From Zoroaster sp. YZ-2022 (lineage: Eukaryota; Echinodermata; Asteroidea; Forcipulatida; Zoroasteridae), in the NCBI GenBank assembly GCA_029582265.1, contig CM055819.1, forward strand, positions 42,423,263-42,487,262: a DNA stretch of 64,000 nt, written 5' to 3'. Shown one piece after another: positions 21,180-33,100 of the stretch (position 1 is its first letter; every line of letters starts with the position of its first letter). Made by a program: the position numbers and the translations under genes. The notes below the pieces were generated by a model. It worked only from the letters and a program-made list of their open reading frames with translations, made no database searches and was not told where the DNA came from.

Positions 21180-21500
21180 TCGGGTATTTTGACTGGAGCC
21201 GGTTCTCGGCTCTAGAGTTGGAGCTCAGACAACTGCGTATTTCAATTGGAGCTGGGTTGGTCCTCAGAGTCGGATATTTTGCTGGAGTCGCCTCTGACTG
21301 GACTCACCTACCAGCCGGCTCTGGGACTCGGGTATTTTACTACATCCGTGGCTCTGGAAACCGGGTATTTGAAGGACTCGGTTCCGGAACTGACTCTTGC
21401 GAGTACCCGGTTCTTTAAAAGAGTGGAACCGCGGTTCCGATTCTCAATTTGGAATCGGGTAGAACCGGGTACCCACCGGAACCGCCCAAGCCTACAGTAC
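21180..21500. mobile_element. Degenerate element rich in cgggta/accggg words
   Basis: Repeated words such as atcgggtattttgactgga, ggaaccgcggttccgattct and gaaccgggtacccaccgg end in accgcccaagcctac. A similar terminal word, cgcccaagccta, ends another element at 26924. It belongs to the same loose family as 8098-8632. The open frames are not conserved proteins. Confidence 0.45.
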
Positions 21501-22166
21501 ACTACCCTATATGTCTAAGGAAGGACATGTGGTAGCTGAGTGAGAGGCCAGCTCTTCTTACAGGAAAAGTTAAACATTGGTAATTACCAGATTATCCAAT
21601 TAATTTGATAAAGTAAAGTTTGTACAAGTATAAATCATCCTGAAAAATGCTTTCATCTTAAAACAGGAAACACAAATTCTTTGAGGGCGAGTCAAGTCTC
21701 AAGTCACAATCTTTTCAAGTAATCTTATCACAAAGATGATAACTTTGATAGATTTTGCTATACGTTGCACAAGTGAATGCTGAGATTTTGTAGCTTTGCA
21801 CGGTGAAAATGATCAATAAAGACTGGTTACGGTTCTGGTTCCATGTGACACTATGTGAGTAGTAATTAGTTATGAAGTGGTAACCTGCCGTGAGCTCATG
21901 CACATGGTGTCGGAGTAATCTTAAACTTGGTTTTAAGAATGAATGTCTAATCAACAAGTTATTTTTGTTCAAGTCATAAGTAAGTTTGCATGTCCCTGAC
22001 ACCAAGTCCCAAGTAAAGTCTCAAGTCAATTCAGTCAAGTCCAAGTCAAGTCACAAGTTACAAAATGATGTGACTCAATCCCACTGCTGATCAATCCTAT
22101 CATGTAAATCCTCAAATATTTCATAATGCATGCATGTCATCATGAAAATCTAATTTTATTTTGCAG
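21501..22166. other. Intron sequence before second WD40 exon
   Basis: Unique sequence, with a run of caagtcaagtc-like words near 22015-22060, leading to acceptor ttgcag at 22166. No other exon is seen. Confidence 0.5.
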
Positions 22167-22347
22167 ATAGAACAGTGAAGGTATGGAAACTGGAGACTGG
22201 TCAAGAACTGACCACACTGTCTGGTCATCCTAATAATGTAGTTGTTGTTAGATACAGTGAGAAGCTTAGTCTTGTATTCAGTGTATCAACTGCCTATATA
22301 CGAGTGTGGGACATCAGAGAACCAGCTAAGTGCATCAAGACATTAAG
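22167..22347 (+). CDS. KIF21: KIF21-like second WD40 exon
   Basis: Joined to the previous exon, whose last base completes the first codon, the frame reads [60 protein letters not shown] and ends at donor gtatgt. KIF21 proteins carry K.WNL.TGQEI..L.GHPNNVV...Y....LVFSVST.YI.VWDIR...KCI.TL here, so this is the end of WD blade 1 and all of blade 2. The exon is intact with phases 1 and 2. Later WD exons are not seen before the gap at 24600. This exon has no counterpart after copy B. Confidence 0.92.
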
Positions 22348-22423
22348 GTATGTGAATGAAATGCTTTTCAGAAGGATTCAAATATTCACATAGTCTTGGT
22401 TCAAAACTGTGTTTGTACATGGA

Positions 22424-22759
22424 GTGTCGTGGCCAAGCGGTCTAGCTTACCGGACTCAAGTTCTGGTGTTAGCAGCAGAATGTGGGTTCGAATCCCGGCC
22501 GTGACACTTGTGTCCTTGAGCAAGACACTTAACCATAATTGCTTCTCTCCACCCAGGGGTTAAATGGGTACCTGTGAGGGCAGAGTTGGTTGATTAGCCC
22601 TATATGCGCTGTAATGGCAGCAATTGAGCTGTATATTCCCCAGGGAGCTGAGATGGTTTCAGGAATGATTTTGAGCCTCATGAGCCTTATGAGCAGGGGT
22701 AATAATATGCGCCTTGAGCACCACTCAGTTGGTGGATACATGCGCTATATAAGTCCACA

Positions 22760-22798
<39 letters not shown>

Positions 22799-22800
22799 AT
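22424..22800 (+). mobile_element. Full-length tRNA-Leu-derived SINE with (ATT)n tail
   Basis: The head 22424-22507 folds as a tRNA: gtcgtgg pairs with ccgtgac (two wobble pairs), the A box is tggccaagcgg, and the anticodon stem ccgga/ttctgg carries the loop ctcaagt with anticodon CAA. A long variable arm follows, then the perfect B box GGTTCGAATCC (22485-22495). This resembles tRNA-Leu(CAA). The body 22508-22762 contains the cttgagcaagacacttaacc and gattagccctata words shared with the other copies, plus an extra 3' domain, and the tail is about eleven att repeats. This is the best reference copy for the family here. Confidence 0.93.
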
Positions 22801-22856
22801 TTTGATACAAGATCCATAGCCGGGGAAACCACTACACATGCATCAATTTGATATGC

Positions 22857-23143
22857 TAGCATGGCTCACATTTTGATATGCTAGTATGGCTCACATTTTG
22901 ATATGCTAGCATGGCTCACATTTTGATATGCTAGCATGGCTCACATTTTGATATGCTAGTATGGCTCACATTTTGATATGCTAGCATGGCTCACATTTTG
23001 ATATGCTAGCATGGCTCACATTTTGATATGCTAGTATGGCTCACATTTTGATATGCTAGCATGGCTCACATTTTGATATGCTAGCATGGCTCACATTTTG
23101 ATATGCTAGTATGGCTCACATTTTGATATGCTAGCGTGGCTCA
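22857..23143. repeat. 25-bp satellite, left part, about 11 copies
   Basis: The unit is cacattttgatatgctagca plus tggct, each with a central palindrome atgctagcat or variant gctagtat. The array resumes at 23750 after an insertion. Confidence 0.96.
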
Positions 23144-23749
23144 CATGTATAATATGTAGCTAGGGCGATGTTCGCGCGTGCGTACTACGCCTGTGCGACT
23201 GTTCCCCGCGCGCCGCGGCGCGCGGGGAACAGATCGTTGGGACTATTTCCCCGCCGGGACTGTCCCTGTGCGTGAATACTCGCGGGCGCTTGGTAAATAG
23301 CCAAAATAGCATCTGGCACGTGACGGTGAATGGACCAGTGAGAATTCGGCTCTCGATCATGAATATGTATGAGGTATAGTAATGATTATTGTCTTAGAAC
23401 TGATGATGGTAGTCGCTCCCTGACACAGTCACGTGCGAGGCCGCTGTAGCTGTGTGATGCACCGGCCATGCGTGCGCGCGTGTGTGATCAATTTTTACGG
23501 TTTTATTTGAGAAATAACTTTCCGTAAATTAATACAATATTTTGTCACCAAGATGTTATACTTTAATAAAGATTGAATTAAATATGGTATCCTCTGTATT
23601 ATAAAGGTCAATTTTGTTAACGTTTACATGTATTTGTACACCAAAGGAGGCATGTTTTCAACAAGAATGAAAACGGGTATCCGGGTATCCGAACTTTCCT
23701 GATTTCGGGTATCCGGTTCCAAAAATATCCGAAAACGCACAGCCCTACC
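23144..23749. mobile_element. hAT-like non-autonomous element splitting the 25-bp array
   Basis: About 600 bp of unrelated, partly GC-rich DNA separates two parts of one satellite. The ends are tagggcgatgttcgcgcg (from 23161) and aacgcacagcccta (to about 23747), which share TAGGGC in inverted orientation, as hAT termini often do. Near the right end are cgggtatccgggtatccg and ccggttcc words related to the 8098 and 21180 elements. No clear target duplication was found, so the exact limits are uncertain. Confidence 0.55.
23199..23232. repeat. Perfect 34-bp GC-rich palindrome
   Basis: The stretch ctgttccccgcgcgccg followed by its exact complement cggcgcgcggggaacag has no spacer. It could extrude as a cruciform or very stable hairpin and lies inside the inserted element. 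Confidence 0.97.
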
Positions 23750-24345
23750 ACATTTTGATATGCTAGCATGGCCCACATTTTGATATGCTAGCATGGCCCA
23801 CATTTTGATATGCTAGCATGGCTCACATTTTGATATGCTAGCATGGCTCACATTTTGATATGCTAGCATGGCCCACATTTTGATATGCTAGCGTAGCTCA
23901 CATTTTGATATGCTAGCGTGGCCCACATTTTGATATGCTAGCGTGGCTCACATTTTGATATGCTAGCGTGGCCCACATTTTGATATGCTAGCATGGCCCA
24001 CATTTTGATATGCTAGCATCAATTTGATATGCTAGCATGGCCCACATTTTGATATGCTAGCATGGCCCACATTTTGATATGCTAGCATGGCTCACATTTT
24101 GATATGCTAGCATGGCCCACATTTTGATATGCTAGCGTGGCTCACATTTTGATATGCTAGCGTGGCCCACATTTTGATATGCTAGCGTGGCTCACATTTT
24201 GATATGCTAGCGTGGCCCACATTTTGATATGCTAGCATGGCCCACATTTTGATATGCTAGCGTCAATTTGATATGCTAGCATGGCCCACATTTTGATATG
24301 CTAGCATGGCCCACATTTTGATATGCTAGCATGGCCCACATTTTT
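23750..24345. repeat. 25-bp satellite, right part, about 24 copies
   Basis: Same unit as 22857-23143, with tggcc variants more common. A larger period is visible: a shortened unit (gctagcatcaatttgatatg, then gctagcgtcaatttgatatg) occurs near 24016 and 24261, about 245 bp apart, with the same order of variants between them. Confidence 0.95.
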
Positions 24346-24599
24346 GGGAAACAAATTAAAAAGGTTGTTTATAAGCGTGTGCACCAAAAATGTGTGCGGT
24401 GCTAGCATATCAAATTGACGCAAGACTGAGTTTGACAGCAGTTCGTGTAGAGATAGCGCCTTCATGCAGCATGCGGCGATGGATCGTGTATCAAAAACAT
24501 ACACAGTCTTGAACCAAGACTAATATTCACACCATGCATGAGCTGCTAATAAGGGCACTACTGAGTTATGTTTGGCATATTTTAATTTGGGGAGGTGGT
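24346..24599. other. Unique sequence up to second gap
   Basis: The word gctagcatatcaaattgac near 24400 is an inverted fragment of the satellite unit. No gene is seen. Confidence 0.5.
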
Positions 24600-25099
24600 N
24601 NNNNNNNNNNNNNNNNNNNNNNNNNNNNNNNNNNNNNNNNNNNNNNNNNNNNNNNNNNNNNNNNNNNNNNNNNNNNNNNNNNNNNNNNNNNNNNNNNNNN
24701 NNNNNNNNNNNNNNNNNNNNNNNNNNNNNNNNNNNNNNNNNNNNNNNNNNNNNNNNNNNNNNNNNNNNNNNNNNNNNNNNNNNNNNNNNNNNNNNNNNNN
24801 NNNNNNNNNNNNNNNNNNNNNNNNNNNNNNNNNNNNNNNNNNNNNNNNNNNNNNNNNNNNNNNNNNNNNNNNNNNNNNNNNNNNNNNNNNNNNNNNNNNN
24901 NNNNNNNNNNNNNNNNNNNNNNNNNNNNNNNNNNNNNNNNNNNNNNNNNNNNNNNNNNNNNNNNNNNNNNNNNNNNNNNNNNNNNNNNNNNNNNNNNNNN
25001 NNNNNNNNNNNNNNNNNNNNNNNNNNNNNNNNNNNNNNNNNNNNNNNNNNNNNNNNNNNNNNNNNNNNNNNNNNNNNNNNNNNNNNNNNNNNNNNNNNN
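24600..25099. other. Assembly gap (500 N)
   Basis: This is exactly 500 unknown bases between copy A and copy B of the duplication. Order and distance across it are not proven by the sequence. Confidence 0.99.
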
Positions 25100-25699
25100 C
25101 GAACTATTTTTGTAAACTGATCTGTCGGATCGCCAAAGGAGCCGCCTGACAGAGTTGTTACGTTTAATCAATCCACCGCCACCAAAGAAATCTATTAAGA
25201 CTGATTTAAGTGTTGGGATTCGATTGAATGGGGTATTTGATCCAACAATGTGGAGACAATTTATGTCTCACTGTCTATCCATGGTGGTCTGTGACTTGGC
25301 TGGCCATCGGCGAGTATATTATATCATACATATTTAAATATATGCAGAATATGGGCATTGCCTTAAAACACATAAATGAATTAAATAAAGCATGGATCGG
25401 GCAGCGGCTCGACCAAAGTTGGGATTAGACAATATTATGTTGTACCATACGGGACTCTTGTCTCGTGTGACAAAACACATTACACGCATTTTGATAAAAC
25501 CATGACGTTTATTTAAAATAGCGTGACTACAATCCACATTTTCTGAATCATATGGTTTTATTCACAGTACTATATGCAGAATAAACCAGTCACGTGTTTG
25601 TTTATACTATGACCCAGTCACGTGAACTCGGCTGATGATTTGATTGGGACCTGTGCAGTAATCGTCCCACAATTAATTATGCAAACGACGGCTAATAAC
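25100..25699. other. Unique sequence, no gene recognised
   Basis: Short open frames here match no family I recognise and lack splice context. Two gtcacgtg words lie near 25590 and 25619. Confidence 0.4.
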
Positions 25700-26718
25700 G
25701 GTGCTTTTTACCCGTAACCAGAAACGTGTTTGAGCTTTGGTCATTGGTTAAAGGACTGACATCCTTTATTGTGTGTACTATAGGCATTTGTAATAAAATA
25801 TTGTTTTTGAGACCCACCTGTGTCCTATTTAATCATTGATTTATGAGTACAAGTATTTTAAAACAATGTTTGAAGTGTTTGGTGGAAGCTTCATTTGCAT
25901 AAGATATGTGACGTAAGGTCGGAAGATCCGTGTACAGTATGTACATATACATACAAACGTTCACACACGTAGCGCCGATTAAATTTCTTCCGTGATTTTT
26001 GTTTCCAGAACTAATAATATGCCGGAAGATGTGTTTTGGCAGGATGCAGCACCACACCAAAGACGTGTTAACCTTCATCTGTTCGCAAGTGACCCAAAAA
26101 TCGCCGTATTTGGACGACAAAAGTTCGACTGACAAGAGTAAAGTGGTCAGGTCCATCGCCTCACATAGTTTTGTGCAGCGATCATTTTAGCAGTTTTGAG
26201 CCAATTTCTCTTCCCAAATGACGCCACGAACAGCTCCTCTCGCAGGGCTAAAGTGGGGGGCATTTTTACAATGGAAAATAACACTCTCAAAAAAAATAAA
26301 AACACAAAACAAAAATTGTATTGATCTTTTACTGATATAAAAGAATAAAACGATCACATATTTAACTGTCTGATTTAAATCCATGTCAGTCCCCCTTTAA
26401 GCGTTTTCGCAAGTTCGGTTGTGCATGCTGCAATGACGTCATGACATCGATGTCATGGTTCTGACCAAACATAAACCGAACTTTGTGATCGGTTACGCTT
26501 AGTTTCATGATGGCGGATTGTAAAAAGTGTTAAAACATGATTAAGTGATTGTTCGTATACCAGTATATCTTTCAAGTTACTAGCACTCGCGATTAAGTTC
26601 TATTTTGAGAAACGTTGATGACTGAACATGTCACAAACTGAAAACAATTGTCTGGTTACGTTCGCATTTTCGCGTAGCTGTGCCGTTTTGTTTCTGGTTA
26701 GGTAAGCGTTCCGCCCAT
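25700..26718 (-). mobile_element. Inverted-repeat element (host of a nested insertion)
   Basis: The parts 25700-25751 and 26397-26718 together match 58638-59085 on the opposite strand (cgttttcgcaagttcggttg, tataccagtatatctttcaa, ctggttacgttcgcattttc). The continuous arrangement at 58638-59085 shows that the intervening 645 bp is a later insertion. Terminal gtaaccagaaac / gtttctggttag words are inverse of each other. Confidence 0.85.
25752..26396 (+). mobile_element. TTAA-flanked element with decayed THAP domain (Kolobok-like)
   Basis: The element is flanked by TTAA on both sides (25748-25751, 26397-26400). Its ends agggactgacat-like (left aggactgacat, right atgtcagtccccct) are inverse of each other apart from a 3-base indel. 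Inside, three frames together give a degenerate THAP zinc finger: GRCVLAGCSTTPK near 26023-26062, VNLHLFASDPKIAVFGRQKF near 26068-26130, and VLCSDHFSSFEPISLPK near 26167-26219. The spacing C..C then C..H fits the C2CH pattern. TTAA duplication plus a THAP domain is typical of Kolobok transposons. The frames are broken, so the copy is inactive. Confidence 0.75.
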
Positions 26719-26925
26719 ATGTTGCACTCTGAACGCAATTGCACGCAAGTTCTCACGTAAGCACTGTCAATTTATTGTGACGCTTGTAGACGGGTACATC
26801 CCTGTCATTACCGGCTCTAAAGCACTCATGCGTGAAAATCAAAAATAATCGCGATATTATCGAATATCGCGATATATGTTTGACGATATATCGTGGATGA
26901 AAAAAATCGATATCGCCCAAGCCTA
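26719..26925. mobile_element. Remnant with cgatat words ending cgcccaagccta
   Basis: The stretch atcgcgatattatcgaatatcgcgatatat and cgatatatcg near 26848-26905 is a set of overlapping palindromes ending in aaatcgatatcgcccaagcc at about 26924. It abuts the start of copy B, so it marks the left duplication boundary. Confidence 0.45.
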
Positions 26926-27027
26926 CTGATGCGACAATATATGGTGTTTGACTTGACAGAAGTAATGCTATTAATTAATGACCCCAGCACTAACTTAAGA
27001 TGTTTATGATGGTATTTGATTTGACAG

Positions 27028-27120
27028 AATAAGAAATCTCAAATTAAGATCCATGAAGATGCCCAGGGAGGAATCTATGTGGTTGGTGTAACTACAAGGA
27101 TGGTAGCTTCAGAACAAGAG
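27028..27120 (+). CDS. KIF21: KIF21-like motor exon, copy B (intact)
   Basis: This 31-codon exon lies between acceptor tttgacag and donor gtatga and reads [20 protein letters not shown] then [11 protein letters not shown], phase 0 at both ends. It lacks the 10-bp insertion of copy A, so it gives the family-like continuation VTTRxVxxE.E. Three residues differ from copy A before the insertion point. It corresponds to the kinesin motor region between the LYNEE motif and GALSRTT. Confidence 0.85.
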
Positions 27121-27167
27121 GTATGACAAGAAACAAATGCACCTTCTTGCAGACACACAAATTAATC

Positions 27168-30100
27168 TGTTAATGTTCTATAGTTGAGTTGTCTAGTGTA
27201 TCACACTTGTGTTCTGATGACTGAGTCATTACAATGTGTTAATGTTCTATGGTCGTGTTGTCTAGTGTATCAGACTTGTGTTCTGATGACTGAGTCATTA
27301 CAATGTGTTAATGTTCTATGGTCGAGTTGTCTAGTGTATCAGACTTGTGTTCTGATGACTGAGTCATTACAATGTGTTAATGTTCTATAGTCCAGTTGTC
27401 TAGTGTATCAGACTTGTGTTCTGATGACTGAGTCATTACAATGTGTTGATGTTCTGTGGTCGAGTTGTCTAGTGTATCAGACTTGTGTTCTGATGACTGA
27501 GTCATTACAATGTGTTAATGTTCTATGGTCCAGTTGTCTAGTGTATCGGACTTGTGTTCTGATGACTGTCATTACAATGTGTTAATGTTCTATGGTCCAG
27601 TTGTCTAGTGTATCAGACTTGTGTTCTGATGACTGAGTCATTACAATGTGTTAATGTTCTATGGTTGAGTTGTCTAGTGTGTCAGACTTGTGTTCTGATG
27701 ACTGAGTCATTACAATGTGTTAATGTTCTATGGTCCAGTTGTCTAGTGTATCGGACTTGTGTTCTGATGACTGTCATTACAATGTGTTAATGTTCTATGG
27801 TCCAGTTGTCTAGTGTATCAGACTTGTGTTCTGATGACTGAGTCATTACAATGTGTTAATGTTCTATGGTTGAGTTGTCTAGTGTGTCAGACTTGTGTTC
27901 TGATGACTGAGTCATTACAATGTGTTAATGTTCTATGGTCCAGTTGTCTAGTGTATCAGACTTGTGTTCTGACGACTTCGGAGTCATTACAATGGTTAAT
28001 GTTCTATGGTCCAGTTGTCTGCGTATCAGACTTGTGTTCTGATGACTGAGTCATTACAATGTGTTAATGTTCTATGGTTGAGTTGTCTGGTGTATCAGAC
28101 TTGTGTTCTGATGACTCGAGTCATTACAATGTGTTAATGTTCTATGGTCCAGTTGTTCAGTGTATCAGACTTGTGTTCTGGACGAAAGTCATTACAATGT
28201 TAATGTTCTGTATGGTCCAGTTATCTAACAATATCAGACTTGTGTTCTGATGACTGAGTCATTACAATGTGTTAATGTTCTATGGTCCAGTTGTCTAGTG
28301 TATCAGACTTGTGTTCTGACGACTGAGTCATTACAATGTGTTAATGTTCTATGGTCCAGTGTCTAGTGTATCAGACTTGTGTTCTGATGACTGAGTCATT
28401 ACAATGTGTTAATGTTCTATGGTCCAGTTGTCTGGTGTATCAGACTTGTGTTCTGATGACTGAGTCATTACAATGTGTTAATGTTCCATGGTTGAGTTGT
28501 CTCAGTGTATCAGACTTGTGTTCTGATGACTGAAGTCATTACAATGTGTTAATGTTCTATATGGTCCAGTTGTCTGGTGTATCAGACTTGTGTTCTGGAC
28601 GACTGAGTCATTACAATGTGTTAATGTTCTATGGTCCAGTTGTCTAGTGTGTCAGACTTGTGTTCTGATGACTGAGTCAACCACAATGTGTTAATGTTCT
28701 ATGGTCCAGTTGTCTAGTGTATCAGACTTGTGTTCTGATGACTGAGTCATTACAATGTGTTAATGTTCTATATGGTCCAGTTGTTAAGTGTATCAGACTT
28801 GTGTTCTGAGGACTGAGTCATTACAATGTGTTAATGTTCTATGGTCGAGTTGTCTAGTGTATCAGACTTGTGTTCTGATGACTGAGTCATTACAATGTGT
28901 TAAAGTTTTATGGTCCAGTTGTCTAGTGTATCAGACTTGTGTTCTGATGACTGAGTCATTACAATGTGTTAATGTTCTATGGTTGAGTTGTCTGGTGTAT
29001 CAGACTTGTGTTCTGATGACTGAGTCATTACAATGTGTTAATGTTCTATGGTCCAGTTGTCTAGTGTATCAGACTTGTGTTCTGACGACTGAGTCATTAC
29101 AATGTGTTAATGTTCTATGGTCCAGTTGTCTAGTGTATCAGACTTGTGTTCTGACGACTGAGTCATTACAATGTGTTAATGTTCTATGGTCCAGTTGTCT
29201 AGTGTATCAGACTTGTGTTCTGGACGACTGAGTCATTACAATGTGTTAATGTTCTATGGTCCAGTTGTCTAGTGTATCAGACTTGTGTTCTGACGACCGA
29301 GTCATTACAATGTTAATGTTCTATGGTCCAGTTGTCTAGTGTATCAGATTTGTGTTCTGATGACTGAGTCATTATGTGTTAATGTTCTATGGTCCAGTTG
29401 TTCAGTGTATCAGACTTGTGTTCTGATGATGAGTCATTACAATGTGTTAATGTTCTATGGATGGTTGTCTAGTGTATCAGACTTGTGTTCTATTTTGAGT
29501 CATTACAATGTGTTAATGTTCTGTGGTCCAGTTGTCTAGTGTATCAGACTTGTTTCTGATGACTGAGTCATTACAATGTGTTAATGTTTTATGGTCCAGT
29601 TGTGTCTGTGTATCAGACTTGTGTTCCCCAGTAGCTGGTCATTACAATGTGTTAATGTTCTATAGTCCAGTTGTCTCAGTGTATCGACTTGTGTTCTGAT
29701 GACTGAGTCATTACAATGTTAATGTTCTATGATGTCCAGTTGTCTAGTATCAGACTTGTGTTCTGTTTTTTAATTCATTACAATGTGTTAATGTTCTATG
29801 GTCTTGTTGGGTTCATATCAGACTTTTTCGATATAATGGTCATTACAATGTGTTAATGTTCTATGGTGGAGTTGTCTATGTATCAGACTTGTGTTCTGAT
29901 GACCGAGTCATTACAATGTGTTAATGTTCTATGGTCGTGTTGTCTCAGTGTATCAGACTTGTGTTCTGACGACTGGGGTGTTACAATGTGTTAATGTTCT
30001 ATGGTTGAGTTGTCTGCGTATCAGACTTGTGTTCTGATGACTGAGTCTTACAATGTGTTAATGTTCTATGGTGGAGTTGTCTGGTGTATCAGACTCGTGT

Positions 30101-33100
30101 TCCTGATGACTGAGTCATTACAATGTGTTAATGTTCTATGGTCCGAGTTGTCTAGTGTATCAGACTTGTGTTGTGATGACTGAGTCATTTTGTGTTAATG
30201 TTCTATGGTCCAGTTGTCTGAGTGTATCAGACTTGGTGTTCATCTGGTGATTCTTACAATGTGTTAATATTCTAATTGGTCCAGTTGTTCAGTGTATCAG
30301 ACTTGTGTTCTGATGACTGAGTCATTACAATGTGTTAATGTTCTATGGATGAGTTGTCTAGTGTATCAGACTTGTGTTCTGATGACTGAGTCATTACAAT
30401 GTTAATGTTTCTGGATGAGTTGTCTATGTATCAGACTCTTGTGTTCTGATGACTGAGTCATTACAATGTGTTAATGTTCTATGGGTCCAGTTGTTCAGTG
30501 TATCAGACTTGTGTTCTGATGACTGAGTCATTACAATGTGTTAATGTTCTATGGTCCGGTTGTCTGGTGTATCAGACTTGTGTTCTGATGACTGAGTCAT
30601 TACAATGTGTTAATGTTCTATGGTGTGATACAAATTATCAGACTTGTGTTCTGACGATCGAGTCATTACAATGTGTTAATGTTCTATGGTGAGTTGTCTA
30701 GTGTATCAGACTTGTGTTCTGATGACTGAGTCAATACAATGTGTTAATGTTCTATGGTCGTGTTGTCTAGTGTATCAGACTTGTGTTCTGACGACTGAGT
30801 CATTACAATGTGTTAATATTTCTATGGTTGAGTTGTCTGGTGTATCAGACTTGTTCTAATTCATTACAATGTGTTAATGTTCTATGGTGGAGTTGTCTGG
30901 TGTATCAGACTTAATTCTAAATAATGACAGTACAATGTGTTAATGTTCTATGGTCGAGTTGTCTCAGTGTATCAGACTTGTGTTGTGATGACTGAGTCAT
31001 TACAATGTGTTAATGTTCTATGGGTCAGTTGTCTCAGTGTATCAGACTTGTGTTCTGATGACTGAGTCATTACAATGTGTTAATATTCTATGGTCCAGTT
31101 ATCTAGTGTATCAGACTTGTGTTCTGATGACTGAGTCATTACAATGTGTTAATGTTCTATGGTCCAGTTGTCTCAGTGTTATCAGACTTGTGTTCTGATG
31201 ACTGAGTCATTACAATGTGTTAATGTTCTATGGTCCAGTTGTCTCAGTGTATCAGACTTGTGTTCTGATGACTGAGTCATTACAATGTGTTAATGTTCTA
31301 TGGTCCAGTTGTCTGGTGTGTCAAGACTTGTGGTTCGATGACTGAGTCATTACAATGTGTTAATGTTCTATGGTTCAGTTGTCTAGTGTATCAGACTTGT
31401 GTTCTGATGACTGAGTCATTACAATGTGTTAATGTTCTATGGTCCAGTTGTCTAGTATATCAGACTTGTGTTCTGATGACTGAGTCATTACAATGTGTTA
31501 ATGTTCTATGGTCCAGTTGTCTGGTGTATCAGACTTGTGTTCTGATGACTGAGTCATTACAATGTGTTAATGTTCTATGGTCAGTTGTCTGGTGTATAGC
31601 TTTATTCTGATGACCGAGTCATTACAATGTGTTAATGTTCTATGGTCCAGTTGTCTAGTGTATCAGACTTGTTCTGATGACTGAGTCATTACATGTGTTA
31701 AAAATTTCTATGGTTGGAGTTGTCTAGTGTATCAGACTTGGGTGTTCTGGTGACTGAGTCATTACAATGTGTTAATGTTCCCTATGGGAGTTGTCTAGTG
31801 TATCAGACTTGTGTTCTGGTGACTGAGTCATTACAATGTGTTAATGTTCTATGGTCGAGTTGTCTCAGTGTATCAGACTTGTGTTCTGATGACTGGAGTC
31901 ATTACAATGTGTTAATGTTCTATGGTCCAGTTGTCTAGTGTATCAGACTTGTGTTCTGATGACTGAGTCATTACACGTGTTAATGTTCTATGGTCCAGTT
32001 GTCTAGTGTATCAGACTTGTGTTCTGATGACTGAGTCATTACAATGTGTTAATGTTCTATGGTCGAGTTGTCTAGTGTATCAGACTTGTGTTCTGATGAC
32101 TGACCATTACAATGTGTTAAAGTTTTATGGTCCAGTTTATCAGTGTATCAGACTTGTGTTCTGATGACTGAGTCGATACAATGTGTTAATGTTCTATGGT
32201 CCAGTTGTCTAGTCCGTGTATCAGACTTGTGTTCTGATGACTGAGTCATTACAATGTGTTAATGTTCTATGGTCGTTTGGGTCTCATGTGTCAGACTTGT
32301 GTTCTGATGACTGAGTCATTACAATGTGTTAATGTTCTATGGTCCAGTTGTCTAGTGTATCAGACTTGTGTTCTGATGACTGAGTCATTACAATGTGTTA
32401 ATGTTCTATGGTCCAGTTGTTCAGTGTATCATACTTGTGTTCTGAATGACTGAGTCAATTTGTGTGTTAATGTTCTATGGTCCAGTTGTCCAGTGTATCA
32501 GACTTGTGTTCTGATGACTGAGTCATTACAATGTGTTAATGTTCTATGGTCCAGTTGTCTCAGTGTATCAGACTTGTGTTCTGGACGACTGAGTCATTAC
32601 AATGTGTTAATGTTCTATGGTCCAGTTGTCTGTGTATCATACTTGTGTTCTGATGACTGGGTCATTACAATGTGTTAATATTCTATGGTCCGGTTGTTCA
32701 GTGTATCAGACTTGTGTTCTGATGACTGAGTCATTACAATGTGTTAATGTTCTATGGTCGATTTGGTTAGTGTATCAGACTTGTGTTCCTGATGACCTGA
32801 GTCATTACAATGTGTTAATGTTCTATGGTCCAGTTGTCTAGTGTATCAGACTTGTGTTCTGATGACTGAGTCATTACAATGTGTTAATGTTCTATGGTCG
32901 TGTTGTCTCAGTGTATCAGACTTGTGTTCTGTGACTGAGTCATTACAATGTGTTAATGTTTCATGGTGGAGTTGTCTAGTGTATCAGACTTGTGTTCTGA
33001 TGACTGAGTCATTACAATGTGTTAATGTTCTATGGTCCAGTTGTCTAGTATCACACTTGTGTTCTGATGACTGAGTCATTACAATGTGTTAATGTTCTAT

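Noticed and set aside
21095..21518. Overlapping frames of 64-107 codons near 21.1-21.5 kb
   Set aside because: They lie in a degenerate repeat with cgggta/accggg words, overlap on both strands, and match no family.
22424..22507. Functional tRNA-Leu(CAA) gene
   Set aside because: The head resembles a tRNA, but the acceptor stem has wobble pairs. It is followed by a SINE body and ATT tail shared with other copies, so it is a SINE.
22857..24345. CRISPR-like array of 25-bp repeats
   Set aside because: The units are directly adjacent without unique spacers, and the genome is eukaryotic.
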